A stretch of 56,750 nucleotides of DNA from Copromyces sp. CBS 386.78. Lineage: Eukaryota; Ascomycota; Sordariomycetes; Sordariales; Sordariaceae. A model generated the notes under the pieces. It did no database searches. It saw only the letters and a program-made list of their open reading frames with translations, and was not told where the DNA came from. Position numbers and translations under genes: made by a program. Where the stretch lies: assembly GCA_030685235.1 (NCBI GenBank), contig MU839274.1, positions 1 through 56,750 of the forward strand, read 5' to 3'. Below, one piece after another: positions 1 through 11,061 of the stretch. Every line of letters starts with the position of its first letter. The first letter of the stretch is position 1.

Positions 1-117
1 CTGAGTCATCCAAACCCCTGTAAAAACCTCCTCCCATAGACATGCTTCCCCTCACTGGCTTATCTATGGGAGAGCGGACGGGATCCCGAGTTTTCTAGTG
101 GGTATGGTCGTATGTGA
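1..117 (+). repeat. Inverted repeat copy L, with internal hairpin
   Basis: This segment matches the reverse complement of 7294-7409 almost base for base. It may continue beyond the window start. Inside it, a CTCCCATAGA-type arm near position 31 and TCTATGGGAG near 64-73 form an imperfect hairpin. A partial third relative lies near 29670-29700. No coding potential is seen. It could be a MITE-like element or the end of a larger element. Confidence 0.75.
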
Positions 118-1471
118 TAAAGTTACTCTGCATCAAAGGTTATATACCCCGACTCGTTTGCTCTCTGAACTGCCCTCTGCAACCTCCTTTTTCTCTTTTC
201 TTTTCAAGAATAAAGGATTTGATTAATCGATCACTCGATGATGACGACCGAGATAACGCTCCCCGGATTCTGAAATCGCAAAAACTATCCACGCCGCAGT
301 GAAATATCTGTGTTGAATAGAAGAGGTCTAGAACCAGCTGGAAGTAGGGATTATTGGCAGAAAATAGGGGCAAGGTATCTTCTTCTAGTATCCCAAAGCT
401 CTCGCCGCCACGCCGGAGTCGCTGCCCTACCAAATCCTCTCGAGGACGTGGTTAGTGGTGCCTTCACGTCCTCATCTGGGTATTCCAGCAAGATAAACAA
501 CGGTTCCCTCTACTCTTCCGGCTCTCGGCTTTCCTCTCTTGTTCTCATCTCGATTTCTACCTAGGTAGGAAACTCGATCTCCTCGTTTGGAACCGGACGA
601 GAAGCCCGGCTTACCAACCCAACCTCTAAGTTAGGCAGACCACGCATCCTGATGCCTCTTTGAGGCTGCGAGCTGCATGCATGCTTTTATTCACCGGGCG
701 GGGTTGATGTCAAGTTGAAGGAGGCTTGGTCTGCCAATGGGAGAGCGAGAATGCTTCTTTGCGGATGTACCGAAGCAGTGGCTTGATTGAAGTCACTCGT
801 ATTTTCCTTCTTTTTCTTGGACCAGGCTGTGGGAAGGATGCCTCTTGGGCGCAATGGATGAATGGGTCACATATCGCGGCTCGCGATCTATGTTACCTGG
901 CATTGGACAAGAAGAAGCAACGTGCATAGGTATTGAATTCCTAGCCACCACAACTTACCTCCATCATGCTCGTCGTCTCACCTATCAGGATGGTAATGCT
1001 GAATTAAAGCAAACTGCTGAGAGCTTGATGGATGCGAAGTCTGCTTCTATCGAGGCATTCTTCGGTCGCTGATCTAGAACGGAAGTATGTGCCGCCTTCT
1101 GCCTCGGCCAAGAAGGGATGTGATAATGTACTATCTTTCCCTCGCTTGGAGCATTGCTAGTGAAGTCAATAGCTGACCGTATATGCAAGGGGAAATCAGA
1201 GTAATGGACTGACTTACCCAATTCATTGAACTCGTTCAGCAAACCCTTCCAGTTTCGCTCAAGTACCATTGTTTCAGCTCTGCCCACCGTGCCCTTCAGA
1301 TTATGGACTTCTCTCCAAACTCCATAGTCATCGAAAAAAACTCAGAACGCTTGCCTCGAGGGATGGTTGCGAGTACTGTCCCTCAACTTCCCCCTTTCTA
1401 CCTAGTTATGTTTTGATCGAACTGCCCAACTTCATCCTCAAAATTCCACTAGTAGCCGCTATAGCCATCAT
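118..1471. other. No supported gene
   Basis: Only short overlapping reading frames occur on both strands, without recognisable domains, intron structure or convincing start context. I see no gene here. Confidence 0.5.
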
Positions 1472-1939
1472 TTATACCGGTCGGGTCAATATCCCAATCA
1501 TTACTGCCCCGGCCAGACAAGCAACAGTCTGTTCCATTGCTTTCCGAAAGCTGTCCACAGCCATCGGATCTTGGCCCAGCTCCAGATGCCGAGCAATCTC
1601 TGTCACCGGCAACAATGACAATCCAGTCCCTTCTCCACAACCTTGAGTCCGGTTGCAAGCTAAGGCTCCGCAAAACGGTGGAAGGACGCCACAGCAAATA
1701 TTCTGGGACATGTCCGGGCACCGAATGAAGGCCTGACTAGGCTGGTTGCACAAGCTGGCATCACCGTAGTCTTCCCAGAATATAAGGTCAAGAAGAGTGG
1801 GCCAAGGCGCTTTAGTGGTGGTAGTCGAGGTCGAGCAAGAAGCAGCGTTGCTCTTCTGGATAAAAGACCGAAGTAGGGAAAATACAGAGAGTGTGATCTT
1901 GAGGAGGAACTGGCGTAAAAACAAGGTCTTTTGCGACAT
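1472..1939 (-). CDS. Possible cysteine-containing secreted protein (hypothetical)
   Basis: A 155-codon frame starts at an ATG and has a hydrophobic stretch near the N-terminus (about residues 8-25). After it come a threonine-rich spacer and a Cys-rich core with residues resembling NICCG...FCGALAC. This composition is typical of small fungal secreted proteins, but I recognise no family. The C-terminal third looks less coding-like, so an intron or earlier end is possible. An overlapping frame on the same strand (1660-2088) competes with it. Function unknown; the call rests only on signal-like hydrophobicity and Cys spacing. Confidence 0.3.
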   Translation of the reverse strand: MSQKTLFLRQFLLKITLSVFSLLRSFIQKSNAASCSTSTTTTKAPWPTLLDLIFWEDYGDASLCNQPSQAFIRCPDMSQNICCGVLPPFCGALACNRTQGCGEGTGLSLLPVTEIARHLELGQDPMAVDSFRKAMEQTVACLAGAVMIGILTRPV

Positions 1940-2845
1940 ATTTTCTGTGACAATGCAGGATATTGGCTTTTAGTGGACGGTGATATTTTGGAACATAAAG
2001 TGACAGCAGCTGGAGGTAACACAGGGGGCGTGATTGGAATCCGATGGGTGGAAGCAAGGATTTGAGCGGGCGTGTTGGAGTAAGGCATCGATGGTATTTA
2101 TCACCCAGTTCTGCACATCTTGAAATACCTGCAAGGCATATGCCATCCGCCGAAACTCACGGGCTAGTGCAGAGCTCGATGCCTGTTTCCTAACGGTCAA
2201 GACAGTGACACGATGGCAGAGATGTACCTATGCCGAGGAGGGGTTGGAGTCGGGTTTTCGGACGGCCATTACCGTACGGAATGACTAGAGGTACCTAGGT
2301 GAATTCTCTTCTGGGATTGGGCCATTGTGAAAAGGCACAAAAGGCTCGTCGGTCGTCGCTTACAATCACGCAGGCTCTTTCTGCAATCCTTGTCGCTTCC
2401 ACATCGGAACTGCACAACTGGAAAGAACGTACGAGAGAACCAACGAGGTTGTCGGTAATAGTAGTTGGAGGATGTATCGTGAAAACGTGAGGATGACGGG
2501 AAGGATCGACAGTGCCGTTATCCTCGCCCATGACGTCATTGGACCCTTATGTAATCCGCCGCAACAGCCGCTGCGTCCTTCCTTCGAACCTCTTACGCGC
2601 ACTTCGGAAATGATGGAAAATTTTGGGCCTGGTGATCTCATGACTCCTTCCATTATGACGGGAATGGAGTGGTTCCATTGACAGGCCAAGGCCTGTTGGG
2701 GAGATAGAAATAGGCAGAGACCCCCAAACCACCACACCAACATCAAGCTTCATCTACCTAATTAATTAGCACCGCGCAATACCTAAAGTGCGTGAGCCAA
2801 AGTCACCTCAATACCATCTAATACCCCCAAATCCAAGCCTCCAAG
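1940..2845. other. Intergenic, no supported gene
   Basis: Short frames on both strands only. The last ~100 bases, C/A-rich before the ATG at 2846, are the likely promoter and leader of the Pmp3-like gene. Confidence 0.5.
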
Positions 2846-3313
2846 ATGCAGAGCTCAATGGCACAAGCATATGCGGCACCTCCCTCGGTCCCTAACACGT
2901 CGACGGAGAAGTCCCATCATGTTGCCCCTACCGCTGCCACTGCTGGCGCTGGCACCCCCTTGGCCACCCAAGCGCACCACACTGCGGGCACAACAGATCC
3001 TCAAGTCGATGCCACGACTGGTACTACCACCGCCGCCGGCACAACACCAGCTACCAACCGCCCGACCACAGCAAGCACCTATGCCAACGAAAAGTCGGTA
3101 GCCACCACCCCCGCTGTCACTCAGAGACGCTTCGGCGCTTCCGACATCATCCTCTTCATCCTCGCCATCTTCCTACCACCTCTGGCTGTCTTCTTCGACC
3201 GCGGCTTCAAGGTCGACTTTTGGATTAACATCCTCCTGACTATCCTGGCCTGGTTCCCTGGCATCATCCATGCCTGGTACGTCCTCTACAGGCACCCTAC
3301 CGGCAGGGCCTAG
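2846..3313 (+). CDS. Pmp3/UPF0057-family small membrane protein with N-terminal extension
   Basis: The 155-residue product ends in a typical Pmp3 domain (about residues 97-152): DIILFILAIFLPPLAVFFDRG, then a second membrane segment INILLTILAWFPGIIHAWYV. Known Pmp3 proteins are ~55-residue plasma-membrane proteolipids that affect membrane potential and salt tolerance. Here the domain follows a ~95-residue Ala/Thr/Pro-rich, low-complexity extension, a form common in filamentous fungi. The ATG at 2846 is preceded by CCAAG; a second in-frame ATG at 2861 could also be used. No intron is needed. The extension is probably cytosolic and disordered. The family call is secure; the role of the extension is not known. 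Confidence 0.9.
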   Translation: MQSSMAQAYAAPPSVPNTSTEKSHHVAPTAATAGAGTPLATQAHHTAGTTDPQVDATTGTTTAAGTTPATNRPTTASTYANEKSVATTPAVTQRRFGASDIILFILAIFLPPLAVFFDRGFKVDFWINILLTILAWFPGIIHAWYVLYRHPTGRA

Positions 3314-3671
3314 AGGACCAATCCGGAAAGGAAATCGGTAGTGCATTCGCGGACACGGTTGGCTGCGCGACATCCAGTTGAGCCTTAGAAGTGCAGAGCG
3401 TCGCAAGACTGGGTTATCGAGACATCCTCGAGGTAACCGAGCATCACAGAATCGGAGGAAATGGAGGAGATATGGTGCATAATTGGATATTGGCAAAGCC
3501 TTGCAGAGTTACACGATACCCCTACGTTGTATTTTTGGTTGTTGTCATTTTGGTATCTGAACATGAATAAACTGAACCTAGGTCAACATACCGGTTATAT
3601 CTGAAGCCCCGTCCGCGTTTCCTACTTTCATTGCCAGTTCCTTCCCCGCCTCCAACTCCCTTCCTGTCCTT
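3314..3671. other. Convergent 3' intergenic region
   Basis: This spacer holds the 3' ends of the Pmp3-like gene (+) and the dehydrogenase gene (-). It includes an AATAAA-like stretch (GAATAAAC near 3566). No further gene is seen. Confidence 0.6.
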
Positions 3672-4688
3672 TCATGGTTCCGCCCTCAACATTGACCAGG
3701 AATCTTGTCCCAGTGGCACCCTCCTTGGTATATCTTCACCAGAACGAACCGTCTCATAGATACCTGCCGCCATGTCCTCCGGCGTAGTCCACCTCTCTGG
3801 AGACTGCGGATCATCAAAGTACCTATCCACAGCTTGAAAGATCCCTTCAAACCCTTCGTATGCCGCATGTTCATCAATCCTCTTCCTTCCAGCAATGAGA
3901 CCTGTCCTGACAGCTCCCGGCTGGATACAGCTCAGATGAACGTTCCACTCCGGCTTGAGTTCCTGTGCCATACACTCGGTGAACGCCTCCAGTCCTACTT
4001 TGCTAGCCTCATAAAACGCTGCCCCAGCAACTGCTACGCGCCCACCAATCGACGTAACGTTCAGGATCACGCCTCCCTGAGCGCCATCACACGACGGAGA
4101 CTTCGGATTCACATCGCGCATAATACCCACCGCCCGCCGCGTGATGGTCATAGGACCCCAGGAATTCGTCTCGAATACGGCCCGACCGTCGGCCTCGTCC
4201 GTGTTTTCGGTGTTGCCGTACATGAACATTCCAGCATTGTTGACAACCACGTCAAGGCGACCAAAGTGCGTTATAGAGGCATCAAGGGCCGTGTCGATGG
4301 AAAAGCGGGAGGTTACATCCAGAGGAAGCTTCAGAAGCTGCGAGGAAGGTGTAGACTCAGGGAGATAGGAGAGGCCGGTGGTAGGGTTACGAGCCGTGGC
4401 AACCAGACGGTGGCCCTTGGAGAGGACAAGGTTGCATAGGGCACGGCCTATGCCTTGCGAGCAACCGGTTACTGTGGGAGTGTCAGTTACGAGCGGAGGC
4501 TGGCTTTAGGCGAGCGACAAGGGGGGCATACTAAACCACACGGCATCTGCCGGAAGATAACCCTTCTTATTCGGATCCCATTCTGGGTGATGAGGAGCCT
4601 GGTGAACCGTGGTGGGTAGAGATAAAGGGAGAGTAAAGTTGACAAAGTTTTGAAGCTGCAGATACTCGACTGACTTTAAAAATCTCAT
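3672..4688 (-). CDS. Short-chain dehydrogenase/reductase (SDR), two exons
   Basis: I read exon 1 as 4532-4688 and exon 2 as 3672-4471, with a 60-nt intron (donor GTATGC, acceptor CACAG) joining at phase 1. The spliced product is 318 residues. Classical SDR features are present: the cofactor loop TGCSQGIGRA at 54-63, NNAG at 130-133, and the catalytic Ser (~193) and YxxxK (YEASK, 206-210). The segment IQPGAVRTGL follows, as in SDRs that use NADP(H). It should act as a cytosolic NAD(P)H-dependent oxidoreductase; the substrate cannot be told. The N-terminal ~50 residues before the Rossmann motif are longer than usual. An in-frame ATG at 4709 could extend it by seven residues. Confidence 0.85.
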
Positions 4689-4709
4689 CGTACAGAGCAT
4701 ACCGACCAT

Positions 4710-5182
4710 CTCATACCTTCGTCACGTCAATGCCAGCAGTCGATCTATGCCTCTATCCAACATCTACCCCTCAATACGTAGCGAGCGATACTACGTGCCA
4801 AGTGGATATCAGCACCACGACAACATCCCTCGGTATATCCACACAAATGGAATGATAAACATTCCGGTGCATAGTTCCTGCAGCGTCGTTGGAGCCGGCA
4901 AATGAAGACTATGGTAATATTGAGAAGCACTTGTTACCCATTAACGTCTAAAGAACCGAGGAAAGGACGTGATCCTCTAGCCAATCGTAAGGTTGCATTG
5001 CGCCAGCCGTTGGGCAGCCGGATGAGGCTAACGTTTGGGTTGAGCGTGCCTCTCAGCTTCTTCCTTGAACACGTCAACACATATTCCCGCTAGCAGGGTG
5101 TCGGATCTTCAACCCGAAAAACACACTCCTCCCTTGACTAGTCGTCTTAAAACAAACCATCGGATTCAAAACGGGTGTAAAT
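4710..5182. other. Divergent promoter region
   Basis: This lies between the dehydrogenase gene (-) and the F-box-like gene (+). It probably holds both promoters. No motif is distinctive enough to name. Confidence 0.5.
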
Positions 5183-6906
5183 ATGGATATGACTGATGAA
5201 CCCTGTCCGTATTGCGGAAAAGCTCGAAAGGTCCTGCCTAAGCATCAGAAGAAGCCGCAGGTAAGACGACTGGCAAGTGGCAACAACACCGGACTACGAT
5301 ATGTTTCTTTTACTTGTGTCAATAAGCACTGACCTTTGTCTCCCATAGTGGATCGCGAAGCTTGCTCCAGTTGCAGCTTCGATAGGTGACCAAGCTGCTT
5401 CTGACGTACTGCCGCCAACAACACCGACGCCATCAACCACGCCGTACCGACAGCCCTACCCTTCGGCACAATCACCCCTCGAAAGGCTACCACTAGAGAT
5501 ACGGGAACACATATGCCAGCTTGCCGGATGGCAGAAATCTCACCCCGCAGCTATCTGGACGCGCTATGTCAAGTGGGAAGACAGGCACCAACCATGCAAC
5601 CGCAGGCGGTGCTGCCAGAAGTCTCTCTATGGTTTATCACTGGTCTCAAAGTCCATGGCCGCTCCAGCACAGCGCGCTCTGTTTAGGGAAATTGTTCTCA
5701 ACAAGCCTCGGTCACTTGTCAACGTATGCAAAAGCCTGCTCTTGTACCCCAAGAACCGCGGCTATGTTCGACAAATCGCCGTGGATTATCACAAGTACAT
5801 GGAACAGCGCGAAATGTACGACAAGCCGGGTCAGAGACACAATCACCTTACGACCAACCGGATGCATCTGCTTTTGTCAATCTGCTTGGGCCCGCAATAA
5901 TGGAACAAGGACCGAGCAGTATTGGGCAATAAACTCCCTCCATCAAGCCTATCTTTCGTATCGTGAGAATCCCGGGGCTGCTCGTGTTGATGCAAATGCC
6001 GATGCTTTCAGCGATATAACGGATGCAATCTTGGCACTGGTTAGAAGGTACCCATTTCTCGCCGTCCTTACAATCAATCAACCAACCTAAGCGGCTCGGG
6101 GAAACCTTGGGTTCAGCCGTTTCAGTACAGCAGCAAGCTTTTCCTACATCGCAATCTACCGATAACGACACTCGACCTAGGTTGTTCCGTCCTCCGGATA
6201 CTGTTTGAAACCGAGTATGCCAACTATTTCTGGCACCATTGCCTTCCCACCGTGCAGGACCTTACACTCAGAGGGTTTTATACCGATGAGGTGAGATGGC
6301 TGAACAGCCCGGCCGTGAAAATGGGCCAACCTGGCCGACTGGTCACTGTGCATGAACCCGCGCCTCAGAAAACTTGACCTCGTCAAATTCGACGAGAAAG
6401 TGTCTGCCGGAAGCAGACACAACTGGAACACGATTCTGCCCCAGTTCAAGGATACACTTGAGCATCTCTCGATGAGCGGCTACAAGGAATCCATCGACGA
6501 AGACCAAATGACTTGTCGCTTCGGTCCCAGCCGCATGTTAACCTGCCTGCCTGAACTCGAGAAGCTGGCTTACCTCAAGGTCCCCTTGCATTTTGTCAGT
6601 TCGTATAGACCGGAGCCGCTTCCAGGCATGGGGGCTCCCCCGCATGGCTCTTGGAACCCCTCCGATGTCTCCAATAATGACCACCAGACAACAATCCCCA
6701 TTACCGCCAAAAACGTTGGCGAGTTGATCGAGTGCGAATTCCCCCCGTCGCTCAAAACAGTCGACATCATCGAGTATGTAAATTACAGCGGAAGCATTGA
6801 AGTAGTATGGAACGGGGATAAGATCCAGGAACGAGATACGTATCGCCTTAGACTCCAATTCTATGGCCGAGTCGACGAAGTCAGATCGGATTTTAAACAT
6901 TCGTGA
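5183..6906 (+). CDS. F-box-like/leucine-rich-repeat-type protein, multi-exon, possibly damaged
   Basis: The start ATG at 5183 gives a 26-codon first exon with a CxxC pair (PCPYCGKARK). An intron at 5261-5348 (GTAAGA...CCATAG) follows in phase 0. Exon 2 has an F-box-like helix, PLERLPLEIREHICQLAG, and continues to a TAA at 5898. Coding signal then carries on in a second frame (about 5900-6055), a third (about 6165-6296, ending TLRGFYTDE before a GTGAGA donor) and the last frame, which opens with LRKLDLVKF and ends at 6906. That arrangement suggests several introns or a frameshift near 5890. F-box proteins recruit substrates to SCF ubiquitin ligases; the target is unknown. Exact exon joins after 5890 are uncertain. 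Confidence 0.55.
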
Positions 6907-7016
6907 CCCCTTTCATCGCGGCGTGGCGTTGATTACCATACCTCATATGACCGAGACGTGAGTCGTGGCAACACTGACTACATATCCCCATCCCAGACAT
7001 AAAATCTTCATCAAAA

Positions 7017-7122
7017 GGCAAGATGGCCGAGCGGTCTAAGGCGCCACGTTAAGGTTAACCCTTAATCTCCTCTAAGAGTTCCGTGGTCCGAAAGGGCGTG
7101 GGTTCGAATCCCACTCTTGTCA
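7017..7122 (+). tRNA. tRNA-Leu(AAG) with a 26-nt intron
   Basis: The acceptor arm GGCAAGA (7017-7023) pairs with TCTTGTC (7115-7121), followed by discriminator A at 7122. The D-arm is GCC...GGC. The anticodon stem CCACG/CGTGG encloses the loop TTAAGG...C, with anticodon AAG at 7051-7053. The intron, 7055-7080, starts one base after the anticodon. Its CCCTTAA pairs with the anticodon segment, as expected for a tRNA intron. A long variable arm and the T-arm GTGGGTTCGAATCCCAC (7098-7114) complete a type II leucine tRNA. It decodes CUU (CUC by wobble). Confidence 0.95.
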
Positions 7123-7293
7123 GAATCATCTTATCATCAACCGAGCTCGGGTTGGTGTTTCTCTTTTTCACTTTTTTTCGCGGACATTTTTTTTCCGTGG
7201 TTCATGAGTCATGTCATGTCCACCCACAATCCTTTTTGCACGGGTGTCGGAATAAGGTGGTGGTTTATAAGCAGCAGACTGGAAGAGAACAAG

Positions 7294-7409
7294 CACATAC
7301 GACCATACCCACTGGAAAACTCGGGATCCCGTCCGCTCTCCCATAGATAAGCCAGTGAGGGGAAGATTATCTATGGGAGCCGTTTTTGACAGGGGTTTGG
7401 ATGACTCAG
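7294..7409 (-). repeat. Inverted repeat copy R, with internal hairpin
   Basis: This is the reverse complement of 1-117 with a few substitutions. Its hairpin arms CTCCCATAGATAA (in reverse-complement orientation) match over about 13 bp around a ~16-nt loop. Together the two copies bracket ~7.2 kb that includes the Pmp3, SDR, F-box-like and tRNA-Leu genes. I found no coding sequence. Confidence 0.75.
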
Positions 7410-7579
7410 CTGAAAACGCCGCCCCCGTTTCTGGAACCGTTTTCCCATTGCCTTCGCCATCGAGTGCACCGTTCCACTTACGCCAAGCCCAGCTGAGTGG
7501 GCTAGGCACACACTACACAAGGTACTTACCCCTGCCATTTACCCCTGACACCTACTCCATATACTTAGTACTTCTAACT

Positions 7580-7699
7580 GGGAGGTGTGGTTGGCTTTTG
7601 GGAGGCGTGGTTAGCTTTTGGGAAGTGTGGTTGGCTTTTGGAAGGTATGATTAGCTTTTGGAAAGTGTGGTTGGCTTTTGGGAGGTGTGGTTGGCTTCG
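7580..7699 (+). repeat. Six tandem 20-bp repeats upstream of the DUF3435 recombinase
   Basis: Six contiguous 20-bp units begin at 7580, 7600, 7620, 7640, 7660 and 7680. The consensus is close to GGGAGGTGTGGTTGGCTTTT, and the units differ at only a few positions. They lie about 250-360 bp before the first coding segment of the decayed recombinase, where a subterminal binding array would be expected if the element's left end is nearby. That role is inference. Confidence 0.9.
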
Positions 7700-7942
7700 G
7701 TGAACATCAGAAGGGCCTCAAGATATAAGTCGCGTCTTTACCCTCAGATTCCCGACCGAACCAAATAAGCACACTTTTGTCCCATTCTCATTGCATTCAC
7801 TGTATATCCATTCTTCCCAGTTGATTCTACCGCATGAATTACGGCCCCTACGTTGCGAGGGTTGCATTGGTTTTCATATCAAACCCTCCTTCCGAGTTTT
7901 CTAATGAATTTCTCCTCCCAAACACACTGAGCTCGTTAGCTA

Positions 7943-10609
7943 TTGCAGCTTGAGAAGGTATTGTTTGAGTTTCACGGTGCCGATCACACTCCATCCATAT
8001 GCAATACGGAAGGGATGAAGCTACAAAAACCGCCGATACCGCCGACTGTACCCGACGACGAAGAACGGAAAAGAAGAGCATTTGCCGACGTCGACGAATT
8101 TACGGTAACAACACATGAGCGTTCGCTTTGTAAGAAGACCAAAGCCGAGCGAGAACGCGCGTGGCGTCTATAGAATAGGTATGTACCTTATCATTTTGCT
8201 GCTTTCTTTAATATTGCGTACTAACACTTTTAAGATTTATCACAGATGTGTTACAATTAACAGAAAAAGAGGCTGATAAGGTTTGGTTTGGCGTGTGCCA
8301 AAACAAGAAAAAGTCCATTGCTATCTGCAAGAGCTTTCTGGCCGACTATACACGCTATGCAAGATGCAGGCGTCTATATATAGACGGTACCGAGGAACAG
8401 AAGCAGGTACCAACAGTTCAATCAGTAGTGACTATTATTACTTTATGGAAGCATATAGTAGCTCAAGCTGATGCTGTAGTGCTTGCGAAGAGAAGGGATC
8501 AAGATTTAAACGAAGACTTAGACGAAGATTCCGAATAATGGACATTGCTTAACAACCGTGGCAAGGCCCGTAGAGAGATTATCCAAGTAGATTCCCTCCT
8601 TACCTATACCGATACTGTGTACTGACATTTCTTCTCACAGTGGATCTAATCAACTCTTGCACAAAAGTTCAACCTCTTATGCAAATAAATATTTGAGAAA
8701 ACCGAAGCTACAATAGACGATATTCTACTCATTCTTAGCACTTTGTGGGAACGCGCAGTCGATATACTTTGTGATCCTAGACATCGGGTTGCCTTTCATA
8801 CATTGGTACTTATAGGAAGCATTGGCTTTCGGCCCGGCACTTATGAGAATATGCTTTATCGACAAGTTAAGCTACTTGTCGTTCGCGATCCGAATACAAA
8901 GGAACCAAGGCTTGTTGCTCAGATCACGATCAATCAGAACAAGCTATCGGCTAATAAAATTGATAAGGGGGCAGATGTATATGTATTCTTGCCTTTAACC
9001 GTTGATCCCAAACTAACACTTTTCTAGGGTAACCTTTTCTACTACTATGGTACTATGCTAGATCGTTTGTTTAGTTACGTTTGTAGCTATTCAAACTCTG
9101 CAGGATAATGCCTTCGAAACAGAGTTTTCATCGTTCGACGAATTACTTTAGCGTCCAAACTTGGAAGATATTAATTGCATTGAACTTAAATAGAAGGATG
9201 GGATACAGGAAAAGCCTATCTTTCCCCTAAAGTACTACAAATTTCTGGAACTTTGGAACCGGACATGGTTGGTAGCGGGGAACAGAAATACTCTCCGCCC
9301 CTATGCGCTGCGAATCGGCGGTAGAAATAAAATTGATAGTAAGAAGCTTTTACCTATTTCCCTTACTATTTTGCTTACAATTTTTACACAAGGTTCCCTT
9401 ACATCCGCTATTCGAAACCACATCCTGAGCCATAACACACAAACGTTCGAAACCTCTTACCAAGCGAGGCATATTCCACACAATTTGATGTCATTCGTTT
9501 TCGATAGTACATCTGAAGACGATTCCAAACTATTCAAGCTACTAGCCTCCGCATCCTTGCGTAGGGATGACAAAGCACCGCTTTATCCGACACCGGCTAC
9601 GCTAGAAACGTTTAAAAATCGCGAGGATATAAAAGCACTTCGCGCACAGCGTCGTCATCTCCGGGAAGAGCTCCAACTCTCTGCAGACAATAGAGAGGTA
9701 AAGCAACTTTCCGCAAAAATTGGAGATTTACGGACGGTATTGTCAAACTTGGCTATCAAGCAGGCTCGAGAAAACTACTTCGCTAAAGTTGATTCCCTTA
9801 GGGCTCGCGGCCTGTCAACCGAAGATATGCTAGCCCCCCCTCCAAATCCTTTCAAATGCTCCTTCGGTCCCAGTTTACCTGCAGCAACAATCATTGGTCG
9901 ATACTTGAACCCCAAAGATCCGGTTTCCGACACCGCTACGAAAATGCTTTTTCCAAATTCGACCGACAGTAGTTCTGACCAAACTACCCAAAAGCGGCTT
10001 GCAGTACCGGAAATGCTTTTTGCGTATCTGAATGATAGGTACGGAGAAGTAGAAGGGATTGCTCAGGAAATGGAGCAAACAGCCTCCGAACATAAGAAAG
10101 CAGCTTCCACGCTCTCTACATGTCTTCTCTGCCTACAAAGCTTCACTCGTCGACGTAACCTCAGTAGACACCATCGGAGCGTCTATTTCACGGCAACGAC
10201 CTTTGAACCTTTCTCATGCCCCGAATGTCAGCGGCAAGGAAAGGAGGAGTATAGAATCGAGAGGGCATCGGAGTGGAGTAACCATGTCGAAAGAGTACAT
10301 GGTTCTATCAATACTCCAGATCTCTTCACTACACCAATCGTCAAACCCAAACCAATGGCTACAACTACCAAGTCGAAATCCGCTCCTTGTTTAAGATGCG
10401 GCCAATTGTTCTATGCCGGAAACAGTTTGTCAAGGCATATGAATAAGTATCACAGAATCGTAGAGCCATTCGATTGTCCACAATGTAAGAGAGAAGGGGA
10501 GAATATCCAGATTAATGACCTGGATTCGTGGCTTACACATACGTTGGATGTTCACGGTTGTAATGGGCAAACAGGAGTGGTTATTGATAAGGAACGCCTA
10601 CCAAAATAG
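7943..10609 (+). pseudogene. Decayed DUF3435 tyrosine recombinase (Starship captain-like) with C-terminal C2H2 zinc fingers
   Basis: Coding segments at 7943-8173, 8248-8538, 8590-9027 and 9100-10609 read in order as one DUF3435 protein. Intact-looking introns remain: one with branch TACTAACA before 8236, one ending TTCTCACAG at 8640, and 9339-9392. The core contains FRPGT (first Arg), a long strand region VRDPNTKEPRLVAQ, WLVAGNRNTLRPYALRIGG (second Arg) and IRNHILSH...ETSYQ with the presumed nucleophilic Tyr. After the recombinase fold come a basic helical region (~9600-9800) and four C2H2-type fingers in two pairs. In-frame stops remain near 8646, 8685, 9025, 9150 and 9190; several look like C-to-T or G-to-A changes of Gln or Trp codons. 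DUF3435 proteins mobilise Starship elements, normally from the 5' end of the element. This copy cannot make a full protein. Confidence 0.85.
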
Positions 10610-11061
10610 GGATAGAAGAAGAGGAAAAGAGAAAATATAGTGGAGGAAGTAATAAAATGTAGTAAATTAGAATCCTAAGTATATAGAATACAAATAAGAA
10701 TGCTATCTCCGTCTCTCCCACCGAGATATCTCCTCCTGGAACCATGATGCCACATCTCGCTCTCTACAAGCGTGCTCTGATCCAAAGTATAATCGACTGT
10801 AAACTAAAGGTGACACGGATCCAAAAGATGACGACTCAGCAGAAATAGTCGGCTGTACTGCCCGCGCGATCCCCGCATCCGATCAAACCTGCTTCACTTC
10901 GGAACTACAACGGCACCACCAAACGGCAATCCCGCTTTGTTGGGGCGGCCTCACGCCACAAAGAGGTTGACTCGGGGATTCGCGACATTGCGATGTTCAC
11001 GTTGAAGAATCTTCCTGTAGCTCGCTACCTTCGCCCTTCTCAAAAGAACTAGAATTGGAAG
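10610..11061. other. Repeat-derived intergenic sequence
   Basis: No gene is seen. A segment at about 10704-10748 (CTCCCACCGAGATATCTCCT and neighbours) recurs at about 15513-15557. Each copy lies 350-430 bp before a copy of the ~200-bp repeat described next, so both places look like remnants of the same element family. Confidence 0.55.
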
